Of a stretch of DNA of 64,000 bases, positions 18,034 to 25,540 are shown in pieces. Each line of letters starts with the position of its first letter. Position 1 is the stretch's first letter. Position numbers and translations under genes: made by a program. The notes beneath the pieces were generated by a model, which made no database searches, was not told the origin of the DNA, and was given only the letters and a program-made list of their open reading frames with translations. Source of the stretch: DASWZN01 sp036404435 (GTDB lineage: Bacteria > Acidobacteriota > Terriglobia > Bryobacterales > Bryobacteraceae); the NCBI GenBank assembly GCA_036404435.1, contig DASWZN010000015.1:1-64000 (forward strand), in the 5' to 3' direction.

Positions 18034-18732
18034 ATGGGCACAGCTATGCTGACAGAAACATCGCCGCGCCGCAAGGCCAGGATTGCCGGTGTCTTTTATT
18101 TGCTGACCTTCCTGATGGCAGGAGTCTCGTCCGTCGCCGGCGGCGGGATTGCGGCTACAGGGAACAACATGCTGGCGCACCAGTCGCTGTTTCGGTTGGG
18201 TTTCGCCGCCGACCTCATCGTGGTGGCGTGCTATATCGCCGTGACGGCTCTTTTCTACGAGTTGTTCAGGCCAGTGAACAGGAGCCTGTCTTTGCTCGCG
18301 GCCTTCTTCAGCCTCGTAGGGTGCGCTATTCAGGCTTTTATCTGCCTCTTTCATCTCGTCCCCTTGGTCGTCTTGGGAGGCGCGAAGTACTTGAGCGTGT
18401 TTAAGGTGGAACAGTTGCGGGCGCTGGCGTTCCTGTTTCTCGACTGTTATGGTCAGGGCTTCAGCATTGCTCTGGTATTCTTTGGATTCTATTGTCTCCT
18501 GATCGGGTACCTCATTCTCAGGTCAACCTTCCTTCCTCGACTTCTGGGCGTGCTGATGGCGTTTGCCGGTTTGGCCTGGCTGACCTCTCTATCACCACCG
18601 TTCGCAAACTATCTGTCCCCCTACAATCTGGCCGTCGGCGCTCTGGCGGAACTAACGCTGACCCTGTGGCTCCTCGTGATGGGCGTGAACGCTCAACGAT
18701 GGAAGGAGCAGGCCGGCGCGCCGCGGGAGTAG
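18034..18732 (+). CDS. DUF4386 integral membrane protein
   Basis: About 232 residues. Starts with TSPRRKARIAGVFYLLTFLM, the DUF4386 opening, and continues with about seven hydrophobic helices, including ADLIVVACYIAVTALFYELF, LSLLAAFFSLVGCAIQAFI and ALVFFGFYCLLIGYLILRS, then FLPRLLGVLMAFAGLAWLT. Function of the family is unknown. The ATG at 18034 is preceded by AAGG; a GTG at 18013 overlaps the ADOP stop. It is close behind the ADOP gene and may share its transcript. A shorter paralogue follows. Confidence 0.85.
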   Translation: MGTAMLTETSPRRKARIAGVFYLLTFLMAGVSSVAGGGIAATGNNMLAHQSLFRLGFAADLIVVACYIAVTALFYELFRPVNRSLSLLAAFFSLVGCAIQAFICLFHLVPLVVLGGAKYLSVFKVEQLRALAFLFLDCYGQGFSIALVFFGFYCLLIGYLILRSTFLPRLLGVLMAFAGLAWLTSLSPPFANYLSPYNLAVGALAELTLTLWLLVMGVNAQRWKEQAGAPRE

Positions 18733-18737
18733 CAAGA

Positions 18738-19295
18738 ATGAGCGGAGCAGTAAACATGGAACGGACTACAGGGGCCTCGCCGCGTCTCAAAGCCAGAATC
18801 GCCGGCGTCTTGTACTTGACCGCCTTCGTCGTTGGCATATTCGGCGAGTTCGTTGTTCGCGGCAGGTTGGGTTTCGCAGTTGGCCTCCTCGCTGTCTCGT
18901 GCAATATCGCTGTGACGCTGATCCTCTATGACATTTTCAGGCCGGTGAACAGCAGCCTCTCTTTGCTCGCGGCGTCCTTCAACTTCGTGGGACTTACTTT
19001 TGAGGCTTTTCGATGGAATCCCCAGGGCGTGGGCATCGCCCTCGTCTTTCACGGATTCTATTGCCTCTTGATCGGCTACCTCATTTTCAGGTCGACCTTT
19101 CTGCCTCGAATTCTGGGCGCGCTGATGGCGTTTGCCGGTTTGGCCTGGCTGACCTATCTGTCACCGCCGCTCGTAAACTATCTGTCCCCCTGCAATCTGA
19201 CCTCCGGCCTCGCCGGAGAAGCATCGCTGATGCTGTGGCTCCTCGCGATGGGCGTGAACGTTCAACGAATAAGGGAGCAGGCCAGCGCAGCCTGA
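18738..19295 (+). CDS. DUF4386 membrane protein, shorter paralogue
   Basis: About 185 residues, a tandem relative of the gene at 18034 only 5 bp upstream. Shared blocks: RLKARIAGVLYLTAFV, NIAVTLILYDIFRPVNSSLS, FHGFYCLLIGYLIFRSTFLP and MAFAGLAWLTYLSPPLVNYL. Compared with its neighbour it lacks about 12-15 residues after the first helix and about 30 residues between helices four and five (the region corresponding to HLVPLVVLGGAKYLSVF). The deletions remove loop and helix sequence, so topology may differ. ATG at 18738 follows GGAG; 18756 is an alternative start. Confidence 0.82.
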   Translation: MSGAVNMERTTGASPRLKARIAGVLYLTAFVVGIFGEFVVRGRLGFAVGLLAVSCNIAVTLILYDIFRPVNSSLSLLAASFNFVGLTFEAFRWNPQGVGIALVFHGFYCLLIGYLIFRSTFLPRILGALMAFAGLAWLTYLSPPLVNYLSPCNLTSGLAGEASLMLWLLAMGVNVQRIREQASAA

Positions 19296-19320
19296 GTGTA
19301 GAGCCTCCGCGGCCCGGAGA

Positions 19321-19343
19321 GGACAAGCTGAGGCTTATCCTAC
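19321..19343. repeat. Covarying palindrome, GATAAGC variant
   Basis: Minus strand head GTAGGATAAGC, centre CTCA, right arm GCTTGTCC. One arm base pair is T-G, a wobble pair in RNA. The TAA of the dehydratase gene (19335-19337) lies within this arm. Confidence 0.85.
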
Positions 19344-20291
19344 ATGACTCAGGGTGCGGGCGAAGAGGCCGGTGTCGATGTTGGCGCCGCTGAGGATCAC
19401 GGCGGCGCGGCGGCCGGTGCGTTCCTTGAGGAGGGCGGCGAGGGAGGCGGCGCCAGCGCCTTCGGCGGCGCTGTGGGTGTCGGAGAAGAGGTGGCGCATG
19501 GCGGCCTGGATCTCGGCGTCGTCGACGGTGACGATGCGGGAGACGCCTTCGAGCATGATCTCGAGGGCGGCGGGATCGGGGACGCGGCAGGCGAGTCCAT
19601 CGGCCATGGTGTTGGCCGCGGCTGTGGCGACGGGCTGGCGGGCGGCGAAGGAAAGGGCGTAGGCCGGGGCACCCGAGGCGACCACTCCGACGATCTCGGT
19701 TTGAAGGCCGAGGGCGTTGCGCGCGGCGATGGCGCCGCAGATGCCGGAGCCCATGCCGATGGGGACATAGACGGTTTCGAGCGAGGGCACAGCGCGGAAG
19801 AGCTCGAGCGCGTAGGTGGCAACGCCGGCGACCAAGGCCGGGTCGAAGGAGCGGATCAGGTGGAGGCGCTCGGCTTCGGCCACGCTGGCCAGGTACTCGT
19901 AGGCCTGCTGGAAGTCGTCGCCGTGCTCGATCAGCTCGGCGCCGAAGGCGCGCATGGCGGCGTTCTTCTCGGCGCTGTTGCCACGCGGGACGACGATGAC
20001 GGCGCGCAGGCCGGCACGGGTGGCGGCGAAGGCCACGCTCTGGCCGTGATTCCCGCGGGTCGCCGCGGCCACGCCGGTGACGCCCGGCTCGCGGCGGCGG
20101 AGCTGGTCCATGTAGACGATTCCGCCGCGGACTTTGAAGGCTCCGGTGGGAGTGTGGTTCTCGTGCTTGACCCAGACCTCGGCGCCGGCGCGGGCGCACA
20201 GGAGCGGCCAGCGGACTTGGGGAGTGGGCGGCATGACGCGATAGACAAGCTCGGCCGCGGACTCCAGGGAAGCGAGGTCGGGTAGGGTCAC
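19335..20291 (-). CDS. Threonine/serine dehydratase-like PLP enzyme (fold type II)
   Basis: 318 residues, the length of catabolic-type or serine-racemase-like enzymes without a regulatory ACT domain. The PLP lysine is in NHTPTGAFKVRGG (about residue 53). Other motifs: TRGNHGQSVAFAA (asparagine loop), a glycine-rich phosphate loop VPIGMGSGICGA, and GANIDTGLFARTL at the end. The reaction is likely alpha,beta-elimination of threonine or serine to the 2-oxo acid and ammonia. Substrate is not fixed by sequence. Stop codon comes from a dispersed palindrome (19321-19343). Confidence 0.88.
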   Translation of the reverse strand: MTLPDLASLESAAELVYRVMPPTPQVRWPLLCARAGAEVWVKHENHTPTGAFKVRGGIVYMDQLRRREPGVTGVAAATRGNHGQSVAFAATRAGLRAVIVVPRGNSAEKNAAMRAFGAELIEHGDDFQQAYEYLASVAEAERLHLIRSFDPALVAGVATYALELFRAVPSLETVYVPIGMGSGICGAIAARNALGLQTEIVGVVASGAPAYALSFAARQPVATAAANTMADGLACRVPDPAALEIMLEGVSRIVTVDDAEIQAAMRHLFSDTHSAAEGAGAASLAALLKERTGRRAAVILSGANIDTGLFARTLSHVG

Positions 20292-20333
20292 TTCTCCTTC
20301 TTAGCACAGGGCGACAGGGCGGAGGCCCGTCGT

Positions 20334-20356
20334 GGACAAGCTGAAGCTTGTCCTAC
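20334..20356. repeat. Covarying palindrome, GACAAGC type
   Basis: Identical in sequence to 7618-7640. The TAG of the VIT-family gene (20353-20355) lies in its GTAG head. A degenerate GACAGGGCGGAGGCCCGTC element lies just left of it (20313-20331). Confidence 0.9.
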
Positions 20357-21051
20357 GAGATAGCGCGGGCGAGGGCGAAGGCGGCGCCGGCGGCGAGACC
20401 TCCGATCACGACCGTGCGGAGGCCGCCGCGGAAGGGGTGGATGCCGGTGAGGCGGCCCTTGACGTAGCCGAAGACGAAGAGGGCGATCAGGGTCACGAGC
20501 ACGGAGATCCACAGGCCCTGCACCACGGTGCCGGCGGCGACGTAAGGCGAGAGCGGGATCATGCCGCCGACGATGTAGGAGACGGCGATGGTGGCGGCGC
20601 TGCGGACGGCGCGGCGGGGATCGGGCGCTTCCAGGCCTAGCTCATAGCGCATCATGAAATCGACCCAGCGCTTGGGTTCCGCGCAGACGGCGGCGACCAC
20701 GGGCGCGGCCTGCTCGGGCGTGAGGCCGTAACCCTCGAAGACCTCGGCGACCTCGCGCGTCTCGATGGCGGGGACCTCGACGATTTCGCGGTATTCGCGC
20801 TCCTGCTCGGCGTGGTAGTGCTCGCTGTCGGTGCGTGCGGCGAGGTATCCGCCCAGGCCCATGGCGATGGAGCCGGCGGCGATTTCGGCGAGGCCGGCGA
20901 TCAGGACCAGTTTCGTGTTTGCGGATGGGACGCCGGAGAGGCCGGCGGCGAGGGCGAAGGGGACGGTGAGGCCGTCCGACATCCCGATCACGACGTCGCG
21001 CACGGTTTCGGTGGCGGTGAAATGTTTCTCGATGTGGGGTGTAGTGGGCAT
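20353..21051 (-). CDS. VIT1/CCC1-family membrane transporter
   Basis: About 232 residues from the ATG at 21049-21051. It opens with HIEKHFTATETVRDVVIGMS, then DGLTVPFALAAGLSG, characteristic of the VIT1/CCC1 family of vacuolar iron/manganese transporters. Five membrane segments are visible: around GLTVPFALAAGL, LVLIAGLAEIAAGSIAMGLG, AATIAVSYIVGGMIPLSPYV, LWISVLVTLIALFVFGYV and LRTVVIGGLAAGAAFALARA. The central acidic region with EHYHAEQEREYREIVEVP matches the metal-binding domain of these proteins. Likely iron or manganese detoxification. Confidence 0.9.
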   Translation of the reverse strand: MPTTPHIEKHFTATETVRDVVIGMSDGLTVPFALAAGLSGVPSANTKLVLIAGLAEIAAGSIAMGLGGYLAARTDSEHYHAEQEREYREIVEVPAIETREVAEVFEGYGLTPEQAAPVVAAVCAEPKRWVDFMMRYELGLEAPDPRRAVRSAATIAVSYIVGGMIPLSPYVAAGTVVQGLWISVLVTLIALFVFGYVKGRLTGIHPFRGGLRTVVIGGLAAGAAFALARAIS

Positions 21052-21098
21052 GGCTCTTGACCACAGGATAGCCTGCCTCACGTGCTACGCTCGTCTTG

Positions 21099-21557
21099 AT
21101 GCAGCTTTCCGAGGTGTTTTTGGCGCTTGGCGAGGAGACGTTCGGGCAACTGGTGCGCCAGATCTCGATCGGGAAACTCCGGACGTACCAGCTTTACGAG
21201 TCGTTCAAGACGCGCGCGCACCTGGCCAAGCTCAACACGGAGAGCCTGCGGAAGGGCGTGCCGCGGTTCTGGACACGGCTGGGCGCGGGCGAAGAGGAGT
21301 TCGCGCAGGAGCTGGCGCAGGCCGTGCTGATCGCGCACCTGGACATGATCCGCGCGGTGCTGGACGATCTGGGGATCCCGAACCAGGATGGCTTCTTCGA
21401 TAAGAACGTGGACGCGACGAAGTGCCTGACCGAGGGCTGGCAGCAGCGGGTCTTCGAGAAGTTCCGCGGGACGTATCCGGAGCCGGTGCTGCGGCTGTAC
21501 ATTAACCACCTGGGGTGGGAGTTAGGGAAGGTGGAGACGGTTTTCTCGCCGGGGTAG
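21099..21557 (+). CDS. Conserved hypothetical alpha/beta protein
   Basis: About 152 residues: SEVFLALGEETFGQLVRQIS, IGKLRTYQLYESFKTRAHL, then FAQELAQAVLIAHLDMIRAV and CLTEGWQQRVFEKFRGTYPE. No transmembrane or signal sequence. Strongly helical and soluble. I recognise the style from acidobacterial genomes but no family name. ATG at 21099 chosen (TTG at 21096 is immediately before). Divergent from the VIT-family gene with 47 bp between starts, so a shared promoter region is possible. Confidence 0.75.
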   Translation: MQLSEVFLALGEETFGQLVRQISIGKLRTYQLYESFKTRAHLAKLNTESLRKGVPRFWTRLGAGEEEFAQELAQAVLIAHLDMIRAVLDDLGIPNQDGFFDKNVDATKCLTEGWQQRVFEKFRGTYPEPVLRLYINHLGWELGKVETVFSPG

Positions 21558-21571
21558 GGAAGAAGCCAAGA

Positions 21572-21615
21572 GTGTCGGCACGAATGCCGACACGGCACGC
21601 TGAAGCGTGCGCCAC
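21572..21615. repeat. Two palindromes in tandem
   Basis: 21572-21593: GTGTCGGCA...TGCCGACAC with centre CGAA. 21594-21615: GGCACGC, centre TGAA, GCGTGC with the GCCAC tail. The pair sits between two convergent genes (hypothetical protein and ggt). The second has the same head, read on the minus strand (GTGGCGCACGC), as 33668-33691. Confidence 0.9.
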
Positions 21616-21622
21616 GAAGGCG

Positions 21623-23296
21623 TCAGAAATACCCGGCGGGTTCGGGGACGGCGGCGCCATCCTTGCGCGGGTCCGAAGCTCCGTAGTTCACGCCGGCGGC
21701 GGCATCGTGCATGACGGCCTGGCCGCCTCCGACCTGGCTCGAATAGTCGCCGAGCACTTCGATCCGGTGTCCTTTGCGCGCCAGCTTTTTGCGCGTCGCC
21801 GCGGGGACGCGGCCCTCCATCACGAGATCGCAGCCGCCGAAGGTCATCTTGGTGAAGCGGGGGGATTCGAGCGCCGCCTGCAGGTTCATTGCCCGGTCCA
21901 CGACGTTGGAGACGAACTGGGCGTGGGCCTGCGCCTGGTTGAGGCCGCCCATGATGCCGAAGCCGAGGTGCAGATTTCCCTTCTCCATGAAGCCGGGGAT
22001 GATGGTGTGGAAGGGGCGCTTGCGGGGCGCGAGCGCGTTGGGAAGGGCGGGGTCGAGGTCGAAGAGCGCTCCGCGATTCTGGAGGTGGAAGCCCATGCCC
22101 TCGACCAGGAGGCCGGAGCCGAATCCGTTGTAGAGGCTTTGGATGAGCGAGACGATGTTGCCGTCGCGGTCGACGACGGTGAGGTAGATGGTGTCGCCGG
22201 CGGTGGGCGGCGGCGTGCCGGGCGCGACCTCACAGTGAGCATGAGCGGGGTCGATGAGCGCGGCGCGCTCGCGGGCGTATTCCTTCGAGAGCAGGCCGGC
22301 GACGGGCACTTTGGCGAAGCGCGGATCGGCGACGAACTTGCGCAGGTCCTGATAGGCGAGCTTCTGCGCCTCGATTTTGACGTGGAGCGCTTCGGGGCTT
22401 TGCGGCTCCATCTGCGGCAGAGGGAAGCGCTCCATGATGTTCAGCATTTCGAGCGTGGCGATGCCCTGGCCGTTGGGGGGCAACTCGTAAATCTTCCAGC
22501 CGCGGTAATCGGTCGAGATCGGCGTGACCCATTCGGCGGCGAATTCGGCCAGGTCTTCGGCGCGCATGGTGCCGCCGGCTTTCTCGGAAGTGGCGAGGAT
22601 GGCGCGGGCGATCGGGCCGCGGCAGAAGGCGGCGGGGCCGCCGGCGGCGATGGACTGGAGAGCGGCGGCGAGCTGCGGATTGCAGAACACGTCGCCCACG
22701 GCGGGGGCGTGGCCTTTGACGAGGTACAACTGGCGGGCGTTGTCATCGGCGGCGAGCTTCTTCTCGGCGAGCTTCCAGTATTCGTGGATCAGCTCGGTGA
22801 CCGGGAAGCCGGTCGAGGCGTAGTAAATGGCGGGGCGGAACAGATCGGCCCATGGAAGGCGGCCGTAGCGCTGGTGGAGCTTGGACCAGCCATCGACGCA
22901 GCCGGGCACAGTGACGGAGTCGATGCCGAGCTGGGGCATCGTGGAAAGGCCCTTGTCTTTGAGGCGCGCGATCGTGAGACCCGCGGGCGCCCAGCCGCTG
23001 GCGTTGATTCCCGTGAGCGTGCCGGTTTTGGCGTCCCAGTAAATGGCGAAGAGATCGCCGCCGATGCCGTTGCTCATGGGCTCGATCACGCCCATGACGG
23101 CGTTGGCGGCGATGGCGGCGTCAATGGCGGAGCCGCCGCGCGCCAGCACCTGGGCGCCGGCCTGGGAGGCGAGCGTCTGGCTGGTGGCCACGATGCCTTG
23201 TTGCGAAATGACCATCGACCGCGCCTGGGAGCGGTCCTGCGCGCACATCGTTAGATCCATGAGCATGAGAAGACCTGCTACGGCTATCCACCGCAT
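21623..23296 (-). CDS. ggt: Gamma-glutamyltransferase (secreted)
   Basis: 557 residues with a signal peptide (MRWIAVAGLLMLMDLTMCA). Transfers or hydrolyses the gamma-glutamyl group of glutathione-like peptides in the periplasm; the precursor is self-cleaved at an internal Thr. The nucleophile is in GDTIYLTVVDRDGN (Thr369), which would start the small subunit. Other motifs: GGSAIDAAIAANAVMGVIEP, SNGIGGDLFAIYW, SLYNGFGSGLL, and the C-terminal QVGGGQAVMHD. Full length. No bacillithiol or glutathione gene is directly adjacent, though bshC is 7 kb away. Confidence 0.95.
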   Translation of the reverse strand: MRWIAVAGLLMLMDLTMCAQDRSQARSMVISQQGIVATSQTLASQAGAQVLARGGSAIDAAIAANAVMGVIEPMSNGIGGDLFAIYWDAKTGTLTGINASGWAPAGLTIARLKDKGLSTMPQLGIDSVTVPGCVDGWSKLHQRYGRLPWADLFRPAIYYASTGFPVTELIHEYWKLAEKKLAADDNARQLYLVKGHAPAVGDVFCNPQLAAALQSIAAGGPAAFCRGPIARAILATSEKAGGTMRAEDLAEFAAEWVTPISTDYRGWKIYELPPNGQGIATLEMLNIMERFPLPQMEPQSPEALHVKIEAQKLAYQDLRKFVADPRFAKVPVAGLLSKEYARERAALIDPAHAHCEVAPGTPPPTAGDTIYLTVVDRDGNIVSLIQSLYNGFGSGLLVEGMGFHLQNRGALFDLDPALPNALAPRKRPFHTIIPGFMEKGNLHLGFGIMGGLNQAQAHAQFVSNVVDRAMNLQAALESPRFTKMTFGGCDLVMEGRVPAATRKKLARKGHRIEVLGDYSSQVGGGQAVMHDAAAGVNYGASDPRKDGAAVPEPAGYF

Positions 23297-23325
23297 GTCC
23301 GAATTCTAGCGCGGCCACGCGCTGC

Positions 23326-23349
23326 TGACAGGCCGGAGGCCTGTCCCAC
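23326..23349. repeat. Covarying palindrome, GACAGGCC type
   Basis: Minus strand GTGGGACAGGCC, centre TCC, GGCCTGTCA. Identical copy at 40585-40608. Lies in the divergent intergenic space between ggt and the hydrolase gene. Confidence 0.9.
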
Positions 23350-23365
23350 GGGCTACCATTGAGAC

Positions 23366-24325
23366 TTGGAACCGTTCGTACCGCTGGTTCGGAATCCTCA
23401 CCTGGCGACGATCCTGGCGCACTTCTGGCGCGCGGGCTTGGACGAGAGCCGGTTTCCGGTGGAGCGCAGGCTGGTTCGGACGGAGCCCGAGGTCGAGGTG
23501 CTGGTGGAGTCGCAGAGGCCGGCGGGCGAGGCGGCGGGCGAGATCGTTCTGGTGCACGGTTTGGAAGGATCGAGCCAGGCGGGCTACATGAAAGTCCTGG
23601 CGCGCCTGGCGCTCGAAGCCGGCTACGCCGCGCACCGCTTGAACCTGCGAAGCTGCGGCGGCACCGAGGGCATCTCGAAGACGGCCTACCATTCGGGGAT
23701 GACGGCGGACCTGCTGGCGGTCCTGCGGCAGCTTGCGGGCGAGGGGCGCGGGCCGCTGTACGCGGTGGGCTTTTCGCTGGGCGGGAACGTGGCGCTGAAG
23801 CTGGCGGGCGAGCTGGGCGAGGGCGCGCGAGGCCTGCTGGACGGGGTCGCGGCCGTATCCACGCCCATCGACCTGGAGGAAAGCACGCGGCGGCTCGAGC
23901 AGTGGGACAACCGGATGTACGAGCGGCGTTTCCTGGGGCGGCTGAAGCGACGCATTCGCGCGCTGCACCGGCTCGGTCCCGAGCGGTTCCCCATCGAGGG
24001 CCTGGACGGCGTGCGCGGGCTGCGCGAGTTCGACGACCGGTTCACGGCGCGCTACTTCGGCTTCCGCGACGCGGCGGACTACTACTACACGCAATCGGCC
24101 TGCCGGTTTCTGGATACGATCCGCGTGCCGGCGCTGCTGGTGCAGGCGAAGGACGACCCGGTGATTCCGTTCCGCATTTTCGAGCGGCCGGAGGTGTCGG
24201 GGAATCCACAGATCAAGCTGCTGGCGGTGGAGCACGGAGGACACTTGGGGTTTCTGGCGCGGCGCGGGGCGCGGTTCTGGGCGGAGGGGGCGGTGATGGA
24301 GTGGATTCGAGCGAGGGCGGGTTGA
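23366..24325 (+). CDS. YheT-type alpha/beta hydrolase
   Basis: 319 residues. RNPHLATIL near the N-terminus is the signature of the YheT/UPF0017 family. The nucleophile elbow is GFSLGGNVAL (Ser about 136), followed by an Asp in VQAKDDPVIPF and a His in VEHGGHLGFL. EIVLVHGLEGSSQAGYM carries the oxyanion loop. Substrate unknown, probably short esters or lipids. Start is a TTG at 23366-23368, the only codon giving the expected N-terminus; no strong ribosome site is visible. Confidence 0.9.
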   Translation: MEPFVPLVRNPHLATILAHFWRAGLDESRFPVERRLVRTEPEVEVLVESQRPAGEAAGEIVLVHGLEGSSQAGYMKVLARLALEAGYAAHRLNLRSCGGTEGISKTAYHSGMTADLLAVLRQLAGEGRGPLYAVGFSLGGNVALKLAGELGEGARGLLDGVAAVSTPIDLEESTRRLEQWDNRMYERRFLGRLKRRIRALHRLGPERFPIEGLDGVRGLREFDDRFTARYFGFRDAADYYYTQSACRFLDTIRVPALLVQAKDDPVIPFRIFERPEVSGNPQIKLLAVEHGGHLGFLARRGARFWAEGAVMEWIRARAG

Positions 24326-24345
24326 CGGCTGCTGGGAAGGGCGCG

Positions 24346-24822
24346 ATGCGCCGAAGGGAATGCTACGCTTGTCATATGCCGCTTCGGCCAGACATCGTGG
24401 TCACGAGATCAGATTCGCCAGAGGTCCTACTCGTGGTCGAAGTGAAGAGTAGCGTTGCGGAGCAGAAGGGTAGTGAGGCCGCGTTGAAGTCGTACATGGT
24501 CCACATGAGTTGCCCTGTAGGGATGCTCGTCACTCCGGAACAAGTACGTTTCTACCGCAACCGTTACACCGACTACGCGCCTCAAACGATCGAGATGATA
24601 GGCGAGAGCCCCACCTCCGAATTGCTGGGAACGTTTCCTCGAGGGGCGGTGACTGCATCGGACTTGGAACGCTCGGTTGAGGAGTGGCTTGAAAGCCTGC
24701 GAGTCGGCGGCGACCGATCATGGCCGTCGGCCGTTCGTGAGGCGATCGAATCCAGCGTTCTCCCGGTTGTTAGCAGTGGCATCGTACGAGCGGGTGGTCC
24801 CCGCTGGCGCCGCGCCGGCTAG
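24346..24822 (+). CDS. PD-(D/E)XK nuclease-like protein
   Basis: About 158 residues. The core has the order Asp16 in LRPDIVVTR, then Glu32-x-Lys34 in LLVVEVKSS, matching the restriction-nuclease fold. A helix (GSEAALKSYMVHMSC) and a strand VGMLVTPEQVRFYR follow, and the C-terminal half is variable and helical. It resembles nuclease domains that accompany type I R-like or orphan defense proteins. ATG at 24346 follows GGAAGG; ATG at 24376 is an alternative that gives a shorter N-terminus. The next gene starts 6 bp later, so they form one unit. Confidence 0.7.
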   Translation: MRRRECYACHMPLRPDIVVTRSDSPEVLLVVEVKSSVAEQKGSEAALKSYMVHMSCPVGMLVTPEQVRFYRNRYTDYAPQTIEMIGESPTSELLGTFPRGAVTASDLERSVEEWLESLRVGGDRSWPSAVREAIESSVLPVVSSGIVRAGGPRWRRAG

Positions 24823-24828
24823 CAACTA

Positions 24829-25497
24829 ATGCGCCACGTTTTTGTAGAAACAAACTGGGTGTTTGCATACGCCGCCCCGGCACATCATAAGCGGCTGGAC
24901 GCCGTCGAACTCATGGCACGGGCGCGAGCGAATGAGGTGCGGATCCACCTTCCCGCGCCCTGTCTGACCGAGGCACGGCCGTCCATCATGAGAAAATGCC
25001 AACCGCGAAACGAGGCGGACGCGATTCGGCAATTCCTCTTGCGAGCAAAGGCGGAGCGAATGGTATCTCCAGACCAGGAAGGCGCCGTAAGAGAAGTGCT
25101 TGACCGTTTTGAACAACAGGTTCGCGGAGAGATCCGGGAACTCGACGATGTTCTCAAGTCAATTCGCACCGAGCCTGGACTCGAACTCTTTCCTCTCAAG
25201 GAACACATGCTCGATCGGGCGATAGACCTCGCGCAAACGGACCTTTCTTTAGGGCCATTTGACCAGGCGATTCTGGCGGCCATCCTCGGCCGTGCAGAGG
25301 AACTCCGCAGTCAGGGCGAGACCGAACTGTGCTTCTGCGTCACAGACGCCGACCTGCAACCTTGGGACAAGCGGGGCAACGCGAAACAGGTCCTGACAAG
25401 GCTGTACGACGAAGCGCTCGTCTGGGTGTATGGCGATTTCGGAATGAACGCGCCAGAACGGCCCGATGATTGGCCCGACCTAAACGCTACGGCGTAG
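24829..25497 (+). CDS. PIN-like ribonuclease domain protein
   Basis: 222 residues. It opens VFVETNWVFAYAA; a PIN domain normally has Asp at the first acidic position and here Glu7 stands there. Further acidic residues are in CLTEARPS (Glu48), GPFDQAILAA and VTDADLQPW. That set fits a PIN-like metal-dependent RNase. It is longer than typical VapC toxins (about 130) because of an insert of about 60-80 residues between the acidic motifs. It overlaps no partner antitoxin; its neighbour is the nuclease-like gene upstream. Confidence 0.68.
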   Translation: MRHVFVETNWVFAYAAPAHHKRLDAVELMARARANEVRIHLPAPCLTEARPSIMRKCQPRNEADAIRQFLLRAKAERMVSPDQEGAVREVLDRFEQQVRGEIRELDDVLKSIRTEPGLELFPLKEHMLDRAIDLAQTDLSLGPFDQAILAAILGRAEELRSQGETELCFCVTDADLQPWDKRGNAKQVLTRLYDEALVWVYGDFGMNAPERPDDWPDLNATA

Positions 25498-25540
25498 CCA
25501 CCCGTTCTGAGGATGGCCGAGGGCGGCTGGATGCGCCTGG

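Noticed and set aside
21515..23254. 579-residue plus-strand frame opposite ggt
   Set aside because: Antisense to a well-supported gamma-glutamyltransferase; Gly/Asp-rich shadow composition.
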